Counted from the stretch's first letter, positions 25,842 to 35,328 are shown. The stretch: DNA of 64,000 bases from Bifidobacterium sp. B4142 (GCF_026537325.1 NZ_JAFNMJ010000001.1:868001-932000); one strand, 5' to 3'. The notes: a model not told the origin generated them from the sequence alone. Translations and numbers: made by a program.

Positions 25842-26135
25842 ATGGGGATTCTGGATGATGCAAAGGATGCCATGAAGTCTGCCGGCGAGAAGATTTCCGA
25901 CGTCGCAGGCGATGTAAAGGACACCGTTATGGACAAGGCATCCGATGCCAAGGATGCCGTTGCCGACAAGATGGGCGACGCCAAGGACGCTGCCCAGGAC
26001 AAGGCATCCGATGCCAAGGACGCCGCTTCGGACAAGATGGACCAGGCCAAGGCCGATGTCAAGGTGGGCAAGGCAAAGGCTGAGCAGGGCGCCACTGAGG
26101 CCGCCAACAACGCCAAGGACCAAATGCGCAACTGA
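25842..26135 (+). CDS. LEA/CsbD-like repeat protein
   Basis: A 97-residue hydrophilic protein made almost wholly of Ala, Asp, Lys, Gly and Met. Repeats of the DKASDAKDA/DKMGDAKDA type with 11-residue periodicity predict amphipathic helix, as in group 3 LEA and CsbD/YtxH-like stress proteins. No Cys, Trp or membrane segment. AAGGAGG is 5 bases before the ATG at 25842; an upstream in-frame ATG at 25722 crosses the regulatory region and is rejected. A strong terminator follows. It is a likely abundant protectant under desiccation, osmotic or envelope stress, inferred from composition. Confidence 0.8.
   Translation: MGILDDAKDAMKSAGEKISDVAGDVKDTVMDKASDAKDAVADKMGDAKDAAQDKASDAKDAASDKMDQAKADVKVGKAKAEQGATEAANNAKDQMRN
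25932..26020 (+). repeat. 66-base internal tandem repeat
   Basis: An identical 23-base sequence starts at 25932 and at 25998, a period of 66 bases or 22 codons, exactly two 11-residue units. It suggests that the gene grew by internal duplication. Confidence 0.7.
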
Positions 26136-26163
26136 CTGGGTCATCTGACTTCCCCGATTTACC

Positions 26164-26201
26164 CCCGTTCGCTTTCCCCGTCGAAAGCGGACGGGATTTT
26201 T
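26164..26201 (+). terminator. Rho-independent terminator after the LEA-like gene
   Basis: A 13-base stem with one mismatch (CCCGTTCGCTTTC at 26164-26176 with GAAAGCGGACGGG at 26183-26195), a 6-base loop and then ATTTTTA. It is the clearest terminator in the window. Confidence 0.9.
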
Positions 26202-26325
26202 ATATCTGCTGGCTGACCCCTGAGCCAAGGTCGATGACACCGCTTTGTGGTAGAAATAGTTGGTTGCCGGGTGTGCGCCATCCGGCCTGTGACGGTGACC
26301 GAGACCAGATGGCAAGAGGTGGCTT

Positions 26326-28860
26326 GTGAACGAGGAACCGGACTTGATCCAGCGCAGCGCCAAGGAGCTGCTCAAGGGGCTCAACGATCAGCAGGCCGAG
26401 GCTGTTCAATACCAGGGGCCGGCCCTGCTGATCGGGGCAGGCGCAGGCTCTGGCAAGACCCGAGTGCTGACCCGCAGGATCGCCTGGATTCTCAGTCAGT
26501 TCGGCGCCTGGCCCAGCCAGATCTTGGCCATCACCTTCACCAACAAGGCAGCTTCCGAGATGCGCGAGCGTCTGCGTCGGCTGATCGGACCCGTGGCCGA
26601 CCGCATGTGGGTGTCCACATTCCACTCGGCCTGCGTGCGCATTCTGAGGAGGGATGGCAAGGAGATCGGTCTGCGATCGGGCTTCACCATCTACGATACG
26701 GCCGATTCCGAGCGCCTGATCAAACTGATTGGCAAGGACCTCAACATCGATCTGAAGCGTTACACGCCCAGAAACATTTTGAGCCACATATCCGACTACA
26801 AGAACAACCTGCAGGATTGGCGCACGCAGCTGCAGGAGTATGCCCCCGACTACCGGCCCGGGCAGCGCGGCCAGCAGATTACCGCCCGCTTCGGCAACGA
26901 GGAGGAGCTCTACTCCGTGATCTACGCCGAGTACGAGCATCGGCTGGCTCAGGCCAACGCCGTCGATTTCGACGATTTGATTGTGCGCACCGTCCAGCTG
27001 CTCCAGCAATCCCCGATGGTGGCGCAGTATTACCACCATCGCTTCCGCTACGTGCTGGTGGACGAGTACCAGGACACCAACCATGCCCAGTATGTGCTCA
27101 TGCGCGAGCTTGCCGGTGCCGATGCAGGCAAGCAGGAGCAGGCCTGGATCACCGTGGTGGGGGATTCGGATCAGTCCATCTATGCCTTCCGAGGGGCCGA
27201 TATCAGCAACATCAGGGACTTTGAGAAGGACTTCCCTGGGGCCCGGACCATCCTCCTGGAGCAGAACTACCGTTCAACCCAGACCATTCTGGATGCAGCC
27301 AATGCCATCATTGTCAAAAATGAAGGCCGCAAGCCCAAGAAGCTCTGGACCGCCCTGGGCAAGGGGGAGCCCATCGTGGGCTACGCAGCCGACAACGCCC
27401 AGCAGGAGGCCGCCTGGATCGCCACCGAGATCGCCAGACTGCGCAGCGAGGAGGGCATTCCCTACTCCGACATGGCCATCATGTACCGGGCCAACGCCCA
27501 GTCCCGCGCCCTGGAGGAGGGGCTGATCAACGCCGGTCTGCCTTATCAATTGGTGGGCGGGACCCGCTTCTACGAGCGCAAGGAGATCAAGGACGCCCTG
27601 GCCTACCTGCACGCCATCGCCAATCCCCAGGACGACGTGAACATGCGTCGGATACTCAACGTGCCCAAGCGGGGCCTGGCCGCACGTGCCGAGGCGGCGG
27701 CGACCTCCTATGCGGATCTGCATCAGGTCTCCTTCTGGGAGGGGGTGCAGCATATTGAGGAAGTGCCCGGAGCTTCCACGCTGATGGTCAAGCGGATGAA
27801 GACCTTCAGGGATCTGATCAGCTCCCTGACCGACTTTGCCTCTGAGCACGATGCCAAGCCATCGCAGATTGTTGAGAAGGTCCTGGAGGAGTCCGGCATG
27901 TTGGACGAGCTTCGCAAGTCCGTTGACCCGCAGGATGCCTCTCGGCTGGAGAACCTTGGCCAGCTGCAGTCTGTGGCTGCCGAGTTCGAGCAGAAGACTC
28001 CTGACGCTACGCTGGCGGGCTTCCTGGAGACCACGGCACTGGTGGCCGATTCAGACCAGCTGCCAGGCTTGGGCGACGACTCAGGCAAAGTGACCCTGAT
28101 GACCCTGCACACGGCCAAGGGCCTGGAGTACCCGGTGGTCTTTCTGACTGGCATGGAGCAGGGAACCTTCCCTCACTCCCGCTGCCTCGAGGATGCCGAC
28201 GAGATGCAGGAAGAGCGTCGGCTGGCCTATGTGGGCGTGACCCGTGCCAAGAGACGTCTTTACCTGACGCGGGCGGCCGTCCGCTCACAGTGGGGGCAGG
28301 TCAATGAGATGCTGCCCAGCCAGTTCCTGGACGACATCCCTGACGAGCTGATTGACTGGAAGCGTCGGCAGGCGGGCAATGAGCGGATGCGCGCAGGCTG
28401 GGACCTTGGTGACGACGAGGACGAATTCGGCGGCTTCGAGGATGAAAGCGATAGCCGTGCATTCGGTCATCGTTCATTCGGCGGGTTCGGCTCCGGCTCC
28501 GGTTTTGGCTCTTCCCATAATGTGCATGGGCGCTCGCGGACCTCCTCGCAGCGGTCGTTCGGATCATCCGGATATGGCTCTCGTAGCTCCTCTTCCAGAA
28601 GCGGAAGAGTTACGACCAGGCACAGCACAGCAAGCTCATCGTCATCCGCACGCACTGGCAGGGCCTCGGGCCAGCCCAAGTCGAATGGCCTGTCCATTCA
28701 GGACTTCTCTTTGGGCGACAGGGTGGCCCACGATCAGTATGGCCTGGGCAAGGTGGTCGATATTCAGGACAAGGGGCACAACTCGGTCTTGACCGTGGAC
28801 TTCGGTTCCGAGGGAACCAAGAGGCTGATGCTGCGCTTGGCACCGATAGAAAAACTCTGA
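26326..28860 (+). CDS. pcrA: ATP-dependent DNA helicase, PcrA/UvrD family
   Basis: An 844-residue SF1A 3'-5' helicase for nucleotide excision repair and replication restart. Motifs are LNDQQAEAV (Q), GAGAGSGKTRVLT (I), FTNKAASEMRER (Ia), VDEYQDTN (II), GDSDQSIYAFRGAD (III), EQNYRS (IV), MTLHTAKGLEYPVVF (V) and EERRLAYVGVTRAKRRL (VI). GTG start at 26326 with AGAGGTGG upstream. Residues about 700-780 form a Ser/Gly/Arg-rich linker before a C-terminal Tudor-like module (LGDRVAHDQYGLGKVVDIQ), as in PcrA proteins that bind RNA polymerase. It is convergent with the second two-component system. Confidence 0.95.
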   Translation: MNEEPDLIQRSAKELLKGLNDQQAEAVQYQGPALLIGAGAGSGKTRVLTRRIAWILSQFGAWPSQILAITFTNKAASEMRERLRRLIGPVADRMWVSTFHSACVRILRRDGKEIGLRSGFTIYDTADSERLIKLIGKDLNIDLKRYTPRNILSHISDYKNNLQDWRTQLQEYAPDYRPGQRGQQITARFGNEEELYSVIYAEYEHRLAQANAVDFDDLIVRTVQLLQQSPMVAQYYHHRFRYVLVDEYQDTNHAQYVLMRELAGADAGKQEQAWITVVGDSDQSIYAFRGADISNIRDFEKDFPGARTILLEQNYRSTQTILDAANAIIVKNEGRKPKKLWTALGKGEPIVGYAADNAQQEAAWIATEIARLRSEEGIPYSDMAIMYRANAQSRALEEGLINAGLPYQLVGGTRFYERKEIKDALAYLHAIANPQDDVNMRRILNVPKRGLAARAEAAATSYADLHQVSFWEGVQHIEEVPGASTLMVKRMKTFRDLISSLTDFASEHDAKPSQIVEKVLEESGMLDELRKSVDPQDASRLENLGQLQSVAAEFEQKTPDATLAGFLETTALVADSDQLPGLGDDSGKVTLMTLHTAKGLEYPVVFLTGMEQGTFPHSRCLEDADEMQEERRLAYVGVTRAKRRLYLTRAAVRSQWGQVNEMLPSQFLDDIPDELIDWKRRQAGNERMRAGWDLGDDEDEFGGFEDESDSRAFGHRSFGGFGSGSGFGSSHNVHGRSRTSSQRSFGSSGYGSRSSSSRSGRVTTRHSTASSSSSARTGRASGQPKSNGLSIQDFSLGDRVAHDQYGLGKVVDIQDKGHNSVLTVDFGSEGTKRLMLRLAPIEKL

Positions 28861-28911
28861 ACGATCGAGACTCGGAGCCTGTCCAGGGACGAGACCGCCG
28901 AAACTATACAC

Positions 28912-29565
28912 TCATGACTCTTGCGAGGACAGCCATTCCACGGCTAACTGGGTGCGGTTGGCCAGGTTGGTCTTGGCCAGGATGGCTGAGATGTGATTGC
29001 GGACAGTGCCCTCGCTGAGGCAGAGCCGCCTGGCGATGGCTTGGTTGTCGAGGCCGCCGGCCACCAGAGCGACGATTTCGCGTTCGCGGTCGGTCAGTGT
29101 TTGGAAGCGCCGGGGAACAGGCTCAGCCGGATTCTTTTGCGACTGTTTGTCCTTATTGCCTAGTGACAGATTAGCCACGGCCTCAGCTCCAAGAACCGTC
29201 TGTCCCGCCATGACGGCTTGCAGAGCCGGCACCACTGAAGCCACGTCCTGCTTGATCACATACCCCTTGGCGCCCAAGGCCAGGGCGCGTGAAATATATT
29301 CCTTGTCTGCAAAGGTGGTTAGAAAGAGCACACGGGCAGCCGAATCCATGGCGATGATGCGTTCCGCCGCCTCCAGACCATCCATGCCAGGCATCTGCAC
29401 ATCAAGCAACAGAACGTCTGGCTTTCCTCCAGCTGCCTGAAAACTCTCGAGGGCTGACTGGCCGTCACCGGCAGTCCAGAGCACATCTGCAGTACCGGTT
29501 GCCGTCAAAATCGTTGACAGGGATGAGCAGACGATCGGATCATCATCAGCGATAGCGACTTTCAT
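28912..29565 (-). CDS. NarL/LuxR-type response regulator (second system)
   Basis: A 217-residue regulator. The receiver has acidic pocket Asp7-9, phospho-Asp55 (VLLLDVQMPG), Thr near 83 and Lys105. The C-terminal LuxR HTH (TDREREIVALVAGGLDNQAIARRLCLSEGTVRNHISAIL) spans about 150-210. Its ATG overlaps the stop of the kinase gene. It likely acts on the divergent ABC transporter at 30989-34501 through the paired dyads at 30898-30952. Confidence 0.93.
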   Translation of the reverse strand: MKVAIADDDPIVCSSLSTILTATGTADVLWTAGDGQSALESFQAAGGKPDVLLLDVQMPGMDGLEAAERIIAMDSAARVLFLTTFADKEYISRALALGAKGYVIKQDVASVVPALQAVMAGQTVLGAEAVANLSLGNKDKQSQKNPAEPVPRRFQTLTDREREIVALVAGGLDNQAIARRLCLSEGTVRNHISAILAKTNLANRTQLAVEWLSSQES

Positions 29566-30809
29566 GCCATTACCTTCCTACCCTCTTCATGCTCGGCTGG
29601 GGTGTGGTCGAACCAAGGCTCCTTAGGCAAGGATACGAAGACCTTCCATCCTTGCTGGTTGGGGCCGCTGTTGGCCGTGCCGCCCAAGGCCCTGGCCCTG
29701 GCCTCCATATCGGCCAACCCCATGCCGCGATGGAGCTCTGGCTTCTTTAAGTGCGAGCTGTCAGGCTGCGATTGCTGAATCCCGCCGTCGTCCTGCACCA
29801 CCATCTGCCAGAAGGCTGGGAGGTCGCGCAGGATAACCTGCGCTGACTTGGCTGAAGAATGGCGGACCGTATTGGTAAGGGCCTCGCGAACAATGGTGGC
29901 CAAGCAACGGCACACTGGTGCAGGCGCTGCCTCAATGCCATTGTTCAGATCGACCTGCAGCTGCCCCGTCGAAGCTTCGGAGCTGGCTTCCTGCATCTGG
30001 GATGCGAAGTCAGTGCCCTCATCCTCCAAGTCATGCACGGAACGACGAATTGTGGTCATGGCCTCGTCCAAGGTCTTGCCGACACTGTCCAGTAGCTGCT
30101 CGGCACTCTGATCACCCTTGCTTTGAGCCACCACGCAGCCAGCCTGGATCTGCACGATGGCACGGGTGAGCTGGTGTCCCACATTGTCGTGAATGTCTCG
30201 GGCGATTCGGGTCCGCTCGGATAAGTGTGCCATCCGGGTCGCCTGGGCCCTCTCCTCGTCCAGGTCGTTGATGCGGCCGCGCAGTTGGCGAATCTGGTAG
30301 CGCTCGGTGTCTTCAATCTGCCATACACGCTCCTTAGCCTCCGCCAAGCGCGCACATGCCAGACCGCCGCCTTGCGCCAGTGCTGATGTCAACAAAGTCA
30401 GCAGCGCATAGCGCTGGGTGAAGCCTCTGAACAGTATGAGGTCAGTGATGGCAGGTATCAGCCAGAAGAATGCCGGCAACAAGTCCAAGAGCAGCCTTGA
30501 GTCCTTGGCCAGGGAGTCTTTCATGCCGACTGATCCGGCAGTCGGGACTATGGCTCCGAGTCCAACTCCCGCCTCGAAAGCCAGCGCTGGCAAAAAGAAA
30601 AGCCAGACTGGTATGAATGTTGCCAAAAGCGACACCAGGGCACCACCCAACATGGAACCTGGCGCTGGCAACGTCCATTCACACAGGGCTCCTACTGCTA
30701 CCGAGGCCAAGAGGCCAGCGATCAGGGTTGCTGAAACCCCTGAACCATACCATGATCCGCATAAGGCCCCCAGACCAACCAGGGCCAGCCAGCCAGCTAT
30801 CCTGCCCAT
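29562..30809 (-). CDS. Membrane histidine kinase, HisKA_3 type (second system)
   Basis: A 415-residue kinase. About five membrane segments lie in residues 1-150, then a cytosolic helix and the motif RTRIARDIHDNVGHQLT with phospho-His207. The ATPase domain has IVREALTNTVRHS, VQDDGG and GMGLADMEARA. The start at 30809 has GAGGAGA upstream; the longer upstream frame would run through the regulatory region. It overlaps the regulator gene by ATGA and is divergent from an ABC-2 transporter operon. The sparse external loops suggest a membrane-embedded signal. Confidence 0.92.
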   Translation of the reverse strand: MGRIAGWLALVGLGALCGSWYGSGVSATLIAGLLASVAVGALCEWTLPAPGSMLGGALVSLLATFIPVWLFFLPALAFEAGVGLGAIVPTAGSVGMKDSLAKDSRLLLDLLPAFFWLIPAITDLILFRGFTQRYALLTLLTSALAQGGGLACARLAEAKERVWQIEDTERYQIRQLRGRINDLDEERAQATRMAHLSERTRIARDIHDNVGHQLTRAIVQIQAGCVVAQSKGDQSAEQLLDSVGKTLDEAMTTIRRSVHDLEDEGTDFASQMQEASSEASTGQLQVDLNNGIEAAPAPVCRCLATIVREALTNTVRHSSAKSAQVILRDLPAFWQMVVQDDGGIQQSQPDSSHLKKPELHRGMGLADMEARARALGGTANSGPNQQGWKVFVSLPKEPWFDHTPAEHEEGRKVMA

Positions 30810-30897
30810 GAATGTCTCCTCGCCCTGTTGCTCTATTGTCCTAAATAGTAATTGGCGGACTACCCGTTCCTGCGCCGATCCACAGGCGGGAGCACCC

Positions 30898-30952
30898 ATG
30901 ACAGATGTCATTAATCTGATTCGAGCATTTACAATTTTGATGACAACTGTCA
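30898..30952. promoter_or_regulatory. Twin TGACA-N2-TGTCA sites, 42 bp apart
   Basis: ATGACAGATGTCAT (30898-30911) and TGACAACTGTCA (30941-30952) share the dyad TGACA-N2-TGTCA. Their centres are 42 bases apart, four helical turns, placing them on one DNA face. They lie between the second kinase gene and the ABC transporter, 37-90 bases from the ATPase start, and are likely response-regulator sites. Confidence 0.6.
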
Positions 30953-30988
30953 CGGTGTTGGGCCAGCTGCAGCTGGGATGATGGAATC

Positions 30989-31945
30989 ATGAACAGTTCA
31001 CATGAGCAAGAGCCGGCCTTGAAGGTCAGCGCATTGGTGAAGCGCTACGGTGACACGGTGGCCTTGGACCACTTCGACATGGAAGTCGGTCGTGGCGAGG
31101 TATTCGGACTGCTCGGCCCTAACGGTTCAGGCAAGTCAACTGCCATCAACTGCATCCTGGCCTTGCTCAGCTTTGAATCGGGAACGGTTCGCATATTCGG
31201 GCAGGAGATGACCCCGACCTCCTACGATCTCAAAAGTCATATCGGCGTGGTTCCACAGAATGTGGCCGTCTTCAATGAACTGAGCGTTCAGGAGAACATC
31301 GACTATTTCTGCTCCCTCTACGTGCCCAAGAAGGCCGACCGCAAGGACCTGGTCGAGCAGGCCATCGACTTCGTGGGGCTGGGCGATTTCCGCAAGTTCC
31401 GCCCGGGCAAACTGTCGGGCGGCCTGCTGCGCAGGCTCAACATCGCCTGTGGCATCGCCCACCAGCCCGACCTCATCTTTTTCGATGAGCCCACCGTCGC
31501 CGTTGATCCCCAGAGCCGAAACGCCATCCTGGAGGGCATCGAACGGCTGAACGACCAGGGGGCCACCGTGGTTTACACCAGTCATTACATGGAGGAGGTG
31601 GAGCAGATCTGTACGCGGATCATGATTATGGACCATGGCCGTCAGATTGCCCTAGGCGCGGCTGAGGAACTCAAGGGCATGGTCCAGGCCGGTGAGCAGG
31701 TCACCGTCGAGACTCTGGACCTGCAGGAGTCCACACTGGCCAAAATCCGCGCCCTGCCTCTGGCTCAATCTGTCGACTATGACGGCAAGGAGCTGGTCAT
31801 CCGCTGCCGCCAGGGCGAGCACAACCTGCAGGACGTGTTGACGGTCCTGGAATCCACCCAGACCAGCTACGGCCACCTGACCAGCCGTCCGCCATCCCTC
31901 AACGACGTTTTCCTGGAGCTGACCGGCAAGGAACTGCGTGACTGA
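30989..31945 (+). CDS. ABC-2 transporter ATPase
   Basis: A 318-residue DrrA/NodI-like ATPase. It has Walker A GPNGSGKST (43-51), a Q-loop in GVVPQNVAVFNELSV, signature LSGGLLRRLNIACGI, Walker B LIFFDEPTVAVDPQ and a switch His in YTSHYMEE. The signature has LLRR in place of the commoner QQRR. A C-terminal domain of about 80 residues follows. It is first of three genes with the two permeases at 31987-34501, divergent from a two-component system. This points to export of a drug, lipid or peptide; substrate unknown. Confidence 0.93.
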   Translation: MNSSHEQEPALKVSALVKRYGDTVALDHFDMEVGRGEVFGLLGPNGSGKSTAINCILALLSFESGTVRIFGQEMTPTSYDLKSHIGVVPQNVAVFNELSVQENIDYFCSLYVPKKADRKDLVEQAIDFVGLGDFRKFRPGKLSGGLLRRLNIACGIAHQPDLIFFDEPTVAVDPQSRNAILEGIERLNDQGATVVYTSHYMEEVEQICTRIMIMDHGRQIALGAAEELKGMVQAGEQVTVETLDLQESTLAKIRALPLAQSVDYDGKELVIRCRQGEHNLQDVLTVLESTQTSYGHLTSRPPSLNDVFLELTGKELRD

Positions 31946-31986
31946 GCGCGGTCCATAGGCTCAATTGCCGTAAGGAGCACATATCT

Positions 31987-33180
31987 ATGTGGAACTCATT
32001 CCTGATCAACGTCAAGACCTCGATACGCAACACCTCCTCCCTTTTCTGGGTCCTGGCCTTTCCGGTCATTCTGGCCGCTCTGATGCTGGGCATCATGGGC
32101 AACCTGCAAGACGGCTACACTGCCGAGGCACAGCATTTCGCCATAGTCTCGGACAGCAACTGGAAAGCCAGCCCAGGTGCTGACGAGCTGGTTTCCTCAC
32201 TATCGAAGAAACCCAAGGCTGGGTCCGACGACACTCAGCTGCTTATCCCGACGACGGTGGCTACCAAGGCCGAAGCAGACACGCGTCTGGATAGCCGGAA
32301 AGACATCGGATACCTGTACGCGGGCTCTGACGGTCTGGTCAACATGGTCCTGTGCGACCGTGAAGCAGCCAGCATCCAATCCGATTCAACCGCTTCCGAA
32401 GGCATAGCGGTCTCCATTCTCTCCGCTTCGCTGGGCAGCTTCAACCAAGCAAAATCCGCAAGGTCTACCAAATCCTCACCGAGTACTCAAATTCTGGTGC
32501 GATCCGGCGGACAGACCTACACCAAGCAAATCCGCCTGACGCACATCCACCCTTCGATGACCGCGCCCTACTTCTTCGCTGTGCTCGCTATGGCCTGTCT
32601 TATCGGTGCCAGCACCGCAGCTGAGATGATTGCCAGGACTCAGCCCAACCTTTCAGCCTTGGGAGCCCGACGGGCCAGTTCTCCCAGCCCCAAGTGGCGG
32701 CAGGCAGCGGGTGCCTTTCTGGCCTCCTGGCTCTTCTCCGCAGTCAGCCTCCTAGTCGCCTATATCTTCGTCCGAACAGTCTGCGGCGTGCAAATCGGCG
32801 GTCGTGACCCGATAGCACTCATAGCCATCGCCGTGGGCACCTTTATGGCTACCGCTTTCGGCTCTATGATGGGTGCGATTCCCAAACTCCCCATCGAAAC
32901 GAAGGTTGGTTTGGTCGTCGGCATCGACTGCACCCTGAGTGCCTTTATCGGCCTCTATGGCAGCTTGGCTATGGACCTCAACAATGCCATACAGGAACGC
33001 GCTCCGGTCCTGCACCTGATCAACCCCGTCAAGCAGGTCTCCAACCTTTTCTACGACATCGTCTACTACGACAGCCTGGCACCCTTCGCCCGCACCTGCG
33101 GCATCCTGGTCATTATGGCCGCCATCTTCCTGGCTGCCTGTGGTCTGCTCCTAAGGAAACAACGGTATGAATACTTGTAA
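31987..33180 (+). CDS. ABC-2 type permease (first)
   Basis: A 397-residue permease. One N-terminal membrane segment (FWVLAFPVILAALMLGIMG) is followed by an extracytoplasmic domain of about 140 residues and then five segments from about residue 190, the standard ABC-2 layout of YhgE/YhaP-like exporters. AAGGAGCAC precedes the ATG. Its end overlaps the next permease gene by 14 bases, so they are translated together. Confidence 0.88.
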   Translation: MWNSFLINVKTSIRNTSSLFWVLAFPVILAALMLGIMGNLQDGYTAEAQHFAIVSDSNWKASPGADELVSSLSKKPKAGSDDTQLLIPTTVATKAEADTRLDSRKDIGYLYAGSDGLVNMVLCDREAASIQSDSTASEGIAVSILSASLGSFNQAKSARSTKSSPSTQILVRSGGQTYTKQIRLTHIHPSMTAPYFFAVLAMACLIGASTAAEMIARTQPNLSALGARRASSPSPKWRQAAGAFLASWLFSAVSLLVAYIFVRTVCGVQIGGRDPIALIAIAVGTFMATAFGSMMGAIPKLPIETKVGLVVGIDCTLSAFIGLYGSLAMDLNNAIQERAPVLHLINPVKQVSNLFYDIVYYDSLAPFARTCGILVIMAAIFLAACGLLLRKQRYEYL

Positions 33181-34501
33181 AACAGCACTGCGCGTCATCT
33201 GGGCGCATAAGTTCTACCTCCTCCTGTATCTGGTGGGCATGAGCCTGATCATGATTGTCATCGGTTCCACGAATATGCAGGCCGCGGTGCGTGCCAATGC
33301 CTCAAGCTCGGTTGGGCGCTTCGAACCCGCACGTGCGAAGGTAGCCGTCATCAACAGGGATTGCGGTGACCAGGTCGGTTGCGAGCTGGGCCGGGGTCTG
33401 GAGCAGTATCTGGGCAAGTCGGCCCAGCTGGTGACAGTCGAAGATAGGCCACAGGCTTTGCAGGACGCAAATGTATCCGGCAAAAGCGATTTGACCATTA
33501 TCATCCCAGCCGGATATGGGCAACGCTTCCTTGAGGCGCTTGAAGACACTGCTGCCCAAGCTCCCAGCGGCGGTAAGACGCTTGGTTTTCCGAAAGTTGA
33601 AACGGCGGCCTCCTATAATTCCAGCCGTGGCAGTCTGGCACAACTGCAGGTGGACAGCTATTTTGATGCTCTTCGTTTTGCTGTGCTTGCAGGTCGAGGA
33701 CAAAACGGCTCGATGGAGCTGCATTCGTCGGCAGTGTTCAAGGATGCGGCCGCCTATGCAGTGGCCCACTATGCCGACAACCAGCCACATGTGAGCATCC
33801 ATGCCAGCCCAAAGGGCGACAATAGAGCACTGTCGGAAGGCTTCGCTACGACAGTTGGCCTGGCTGCCTTTCCCTTGATGACAGCGCTGACGGTCAGCGT
33901 CGCCACGCTCTTCGCCGCGTTCAGCTCTCCTGACCGACGTCGGCGCCTGCTTGCCTCCCCAATGCGATCAAGCAGTCTGAATGGACAGGAGCTCACGGCA
34001 GCCCTCATCCTGGCAGGCATCTCCTGGGCCTACTATGTGGCACTCGTTGCCTTCAGTATGGCGGCTTCTGGGGTGTCCTTGGCTTCACTGGGCTGGGGGA
34101 GGGTGCTGCTGAGCTTTGTCGCCATGCTGATATTCGCGGTATCGGCGGCATCCTTCGGATTCATGCTTGCTCAGTTCAATCCTTCCTCTTCGCTCATAAA
34201 CTCTGTAGGCGTCATCTTCGGCCTGGTGGTTATGTTCACCTCCGGGTCAAGTACCGGCGGCAGCCTGCCTCCGGTCATGCAGACCATCGGTAAACTGACT
34301 CCGGGCTGGTGGTACAACACCGCTGTCCAATCAATAGTGGATGCAAGTGCGGCAGATTTGGCCTCCTGGGGTCTTCCGCTTACTGTGGTTGCCTTGTTCG
34401 CACTGGCCTATTCCTGCGTTGGTCTCATGGTCTCCCGCCTGACACGCACCCGGGCCACCCTGGTCGCTCCTGCTGGCTCCGATCCTAGTATGATCGGGTA
34501 G
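33167..34501 (+). CDS. ABC-2 type permease (second)
   Basis: A 444-residue permease with the same layout: an N-terminal segment (FYLLLYLVGMSLIMIVIG), an external domain of about 190 residues containing a Cys pair (RDCGDQVGCELG), then six segments. AAGGAAAC lies before the ATG inside the previous gene. It probably forms a heterodimer with the 397-residue permease. The 168 bases after it hold no clear terminator. Confidence 0.88.
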   Translation: MNTCKTALRVIWAHKFYLLLYLVGMSLIMIVIGSTNMQAAVRANASSSVGRFEPARAKVAVINRDCGDQVGCELGRGLEQYLGKSAQLVTVEDRPQALQDANVSGKSDLTIIIPAGYGQRFLEALEDTAAQAPSGGKTLGFPKVETAASYNSSRGSLAQLQVDSYFDALRFAVLAGRGQNGSMELHSSAVFKDAAAYAVAHYADNQPHVSIHASPKGDNRALSEGFATTVGLAAFPLMTALTVSVATLFAAFSSPDRRRRLLASPMRSSSLNGQELTAALILAGISWAYYVALVAFSMAASGVSLASLGWGRVLLSFVAMLIFAVSAASFGFMLAQFNPSSSLINSVGVIFGLVVMFTSGSSTGGSLPPVMQTIGKLTPGWWYNTAVQSIVDASAADLASWGLPLTVVALFALAYSCVGLMVSRLTRTRATLVAPAGSDPSMIG

Positions 34502-34669
34502 CTTACCTGCATTCATATAATCTTCAGGCCAGACCCATCGCTGTCCAATCTGTCGACGGTTTTGCTCGCGGTAAGTTACCGAATATAAAATTATTATTGA
34601 ATAATAGAGCCAGCTGAAGTTTTAGATAGCGCCAAAGCCAAATGCAGTACAACTGAAGAAGTAGATGAC

Positions 34670-35242
34670 ATGAACATACTTGTTATTCAAGGATCACCCT
34701 ATGAAGGTAGTTTTAGCCATGCCAACGCCCAGGCTTACGCACTAACTGCCCGGCGTAAGGGTCACGCGGTCGAGATGATCGACCTCAGCCAAGAAGACTT
34801 CGACCCGGTGCTTCGTTACGGCTATGCCAAGCACATGGAGGACGAATCAGCACCTAAGCGTTATCAAAGCATGGTTGCCCGAGCCGATCATCTGGTCTTT
34901 GTCTTCCCCATTTGGTGGGCAGGTGAACCAGCCATCCTCAAGGGCTGGTTGGATAGGGTACTCACGCCACAATTTGCCTACCGGTACGGGAGCAGTCTCA
35001 AATCGGAGGGACTGCTCAAGGGCAAGACGGCGCAAATCATCAGCAGCAGCCATGGGCCGGCCTTCGTCTCCAAGATGCATGGTTCCACCGTGACCCGATG
35101 GAAGTATTCCATCCTAAAATTCTGCGGTATCAAATTTACTGGGGCCAGCATTCTGGGCCGCATCGACTCGAAGGTTGATACGCCTGGACGCCGCAAGGCC
35201 TTCACTCGGAAGATTTGCAAGACAGTGCCTTCAGCAAAGTAA
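34670..35242 (+). CDS. Flavodoxin-fold NAD(P)H:quinone oxidoreductase
   Basis: A 190-residue protein of the NQO1/KefF/MdaB group, reducing quinones or other electrophiles with FMN or FAD. It has the N-terminal phosphate-loop stretch ILVIQGSPYEGSFSHA, the family motif VFVFPIWWAGEPAILKGWLDRVL (about 75-98) and GKTAQIISSSHGP. No clear ribosome site (GAAGAAG lies upstream). It is convergent with the MFS/TetR unit; a role in redox or drug stress is inferred. Confidence 0.85.
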   Translation: MNILVIQGSPYEGSFSHANAQAYALTARRKGHAVEMIDLSQEDFDPVLRYGYAKHMEDESAPKRYQSMVARADHLVFVFPIWWAGEPAILKGWLDRVLTPQFAYRYGSSLKSEGLLKGKTAQIISSSHGPAFVSKMHGSTVTRWKYSILKFCGIKFTGASILGRIDSKVDTPGRRKAFTRKICKTVPSAK

Positions 35243-35328
35243 GACCTGTCAGCCTTTAAGCGATGGACCTTTGACCGTCAATGACGAAAAGCGCTGGCGC
35301 GGCATTCAAAGGGCATACGCCATGCCAG

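Noticed and set aside
28471-28670. Possible assembly problem in the Ser/Gly-rich part of the helicase gene
   Set aside because: The frame stays open and a matching low-complexity linker is usual in PcrA proteins before the C-terminal module.
30418-30981. 187-codon plus-strand frame antisense to the second kinase
   Set aside because: It lies opposite membrane segments of the kinase and has no ribosome site or family.
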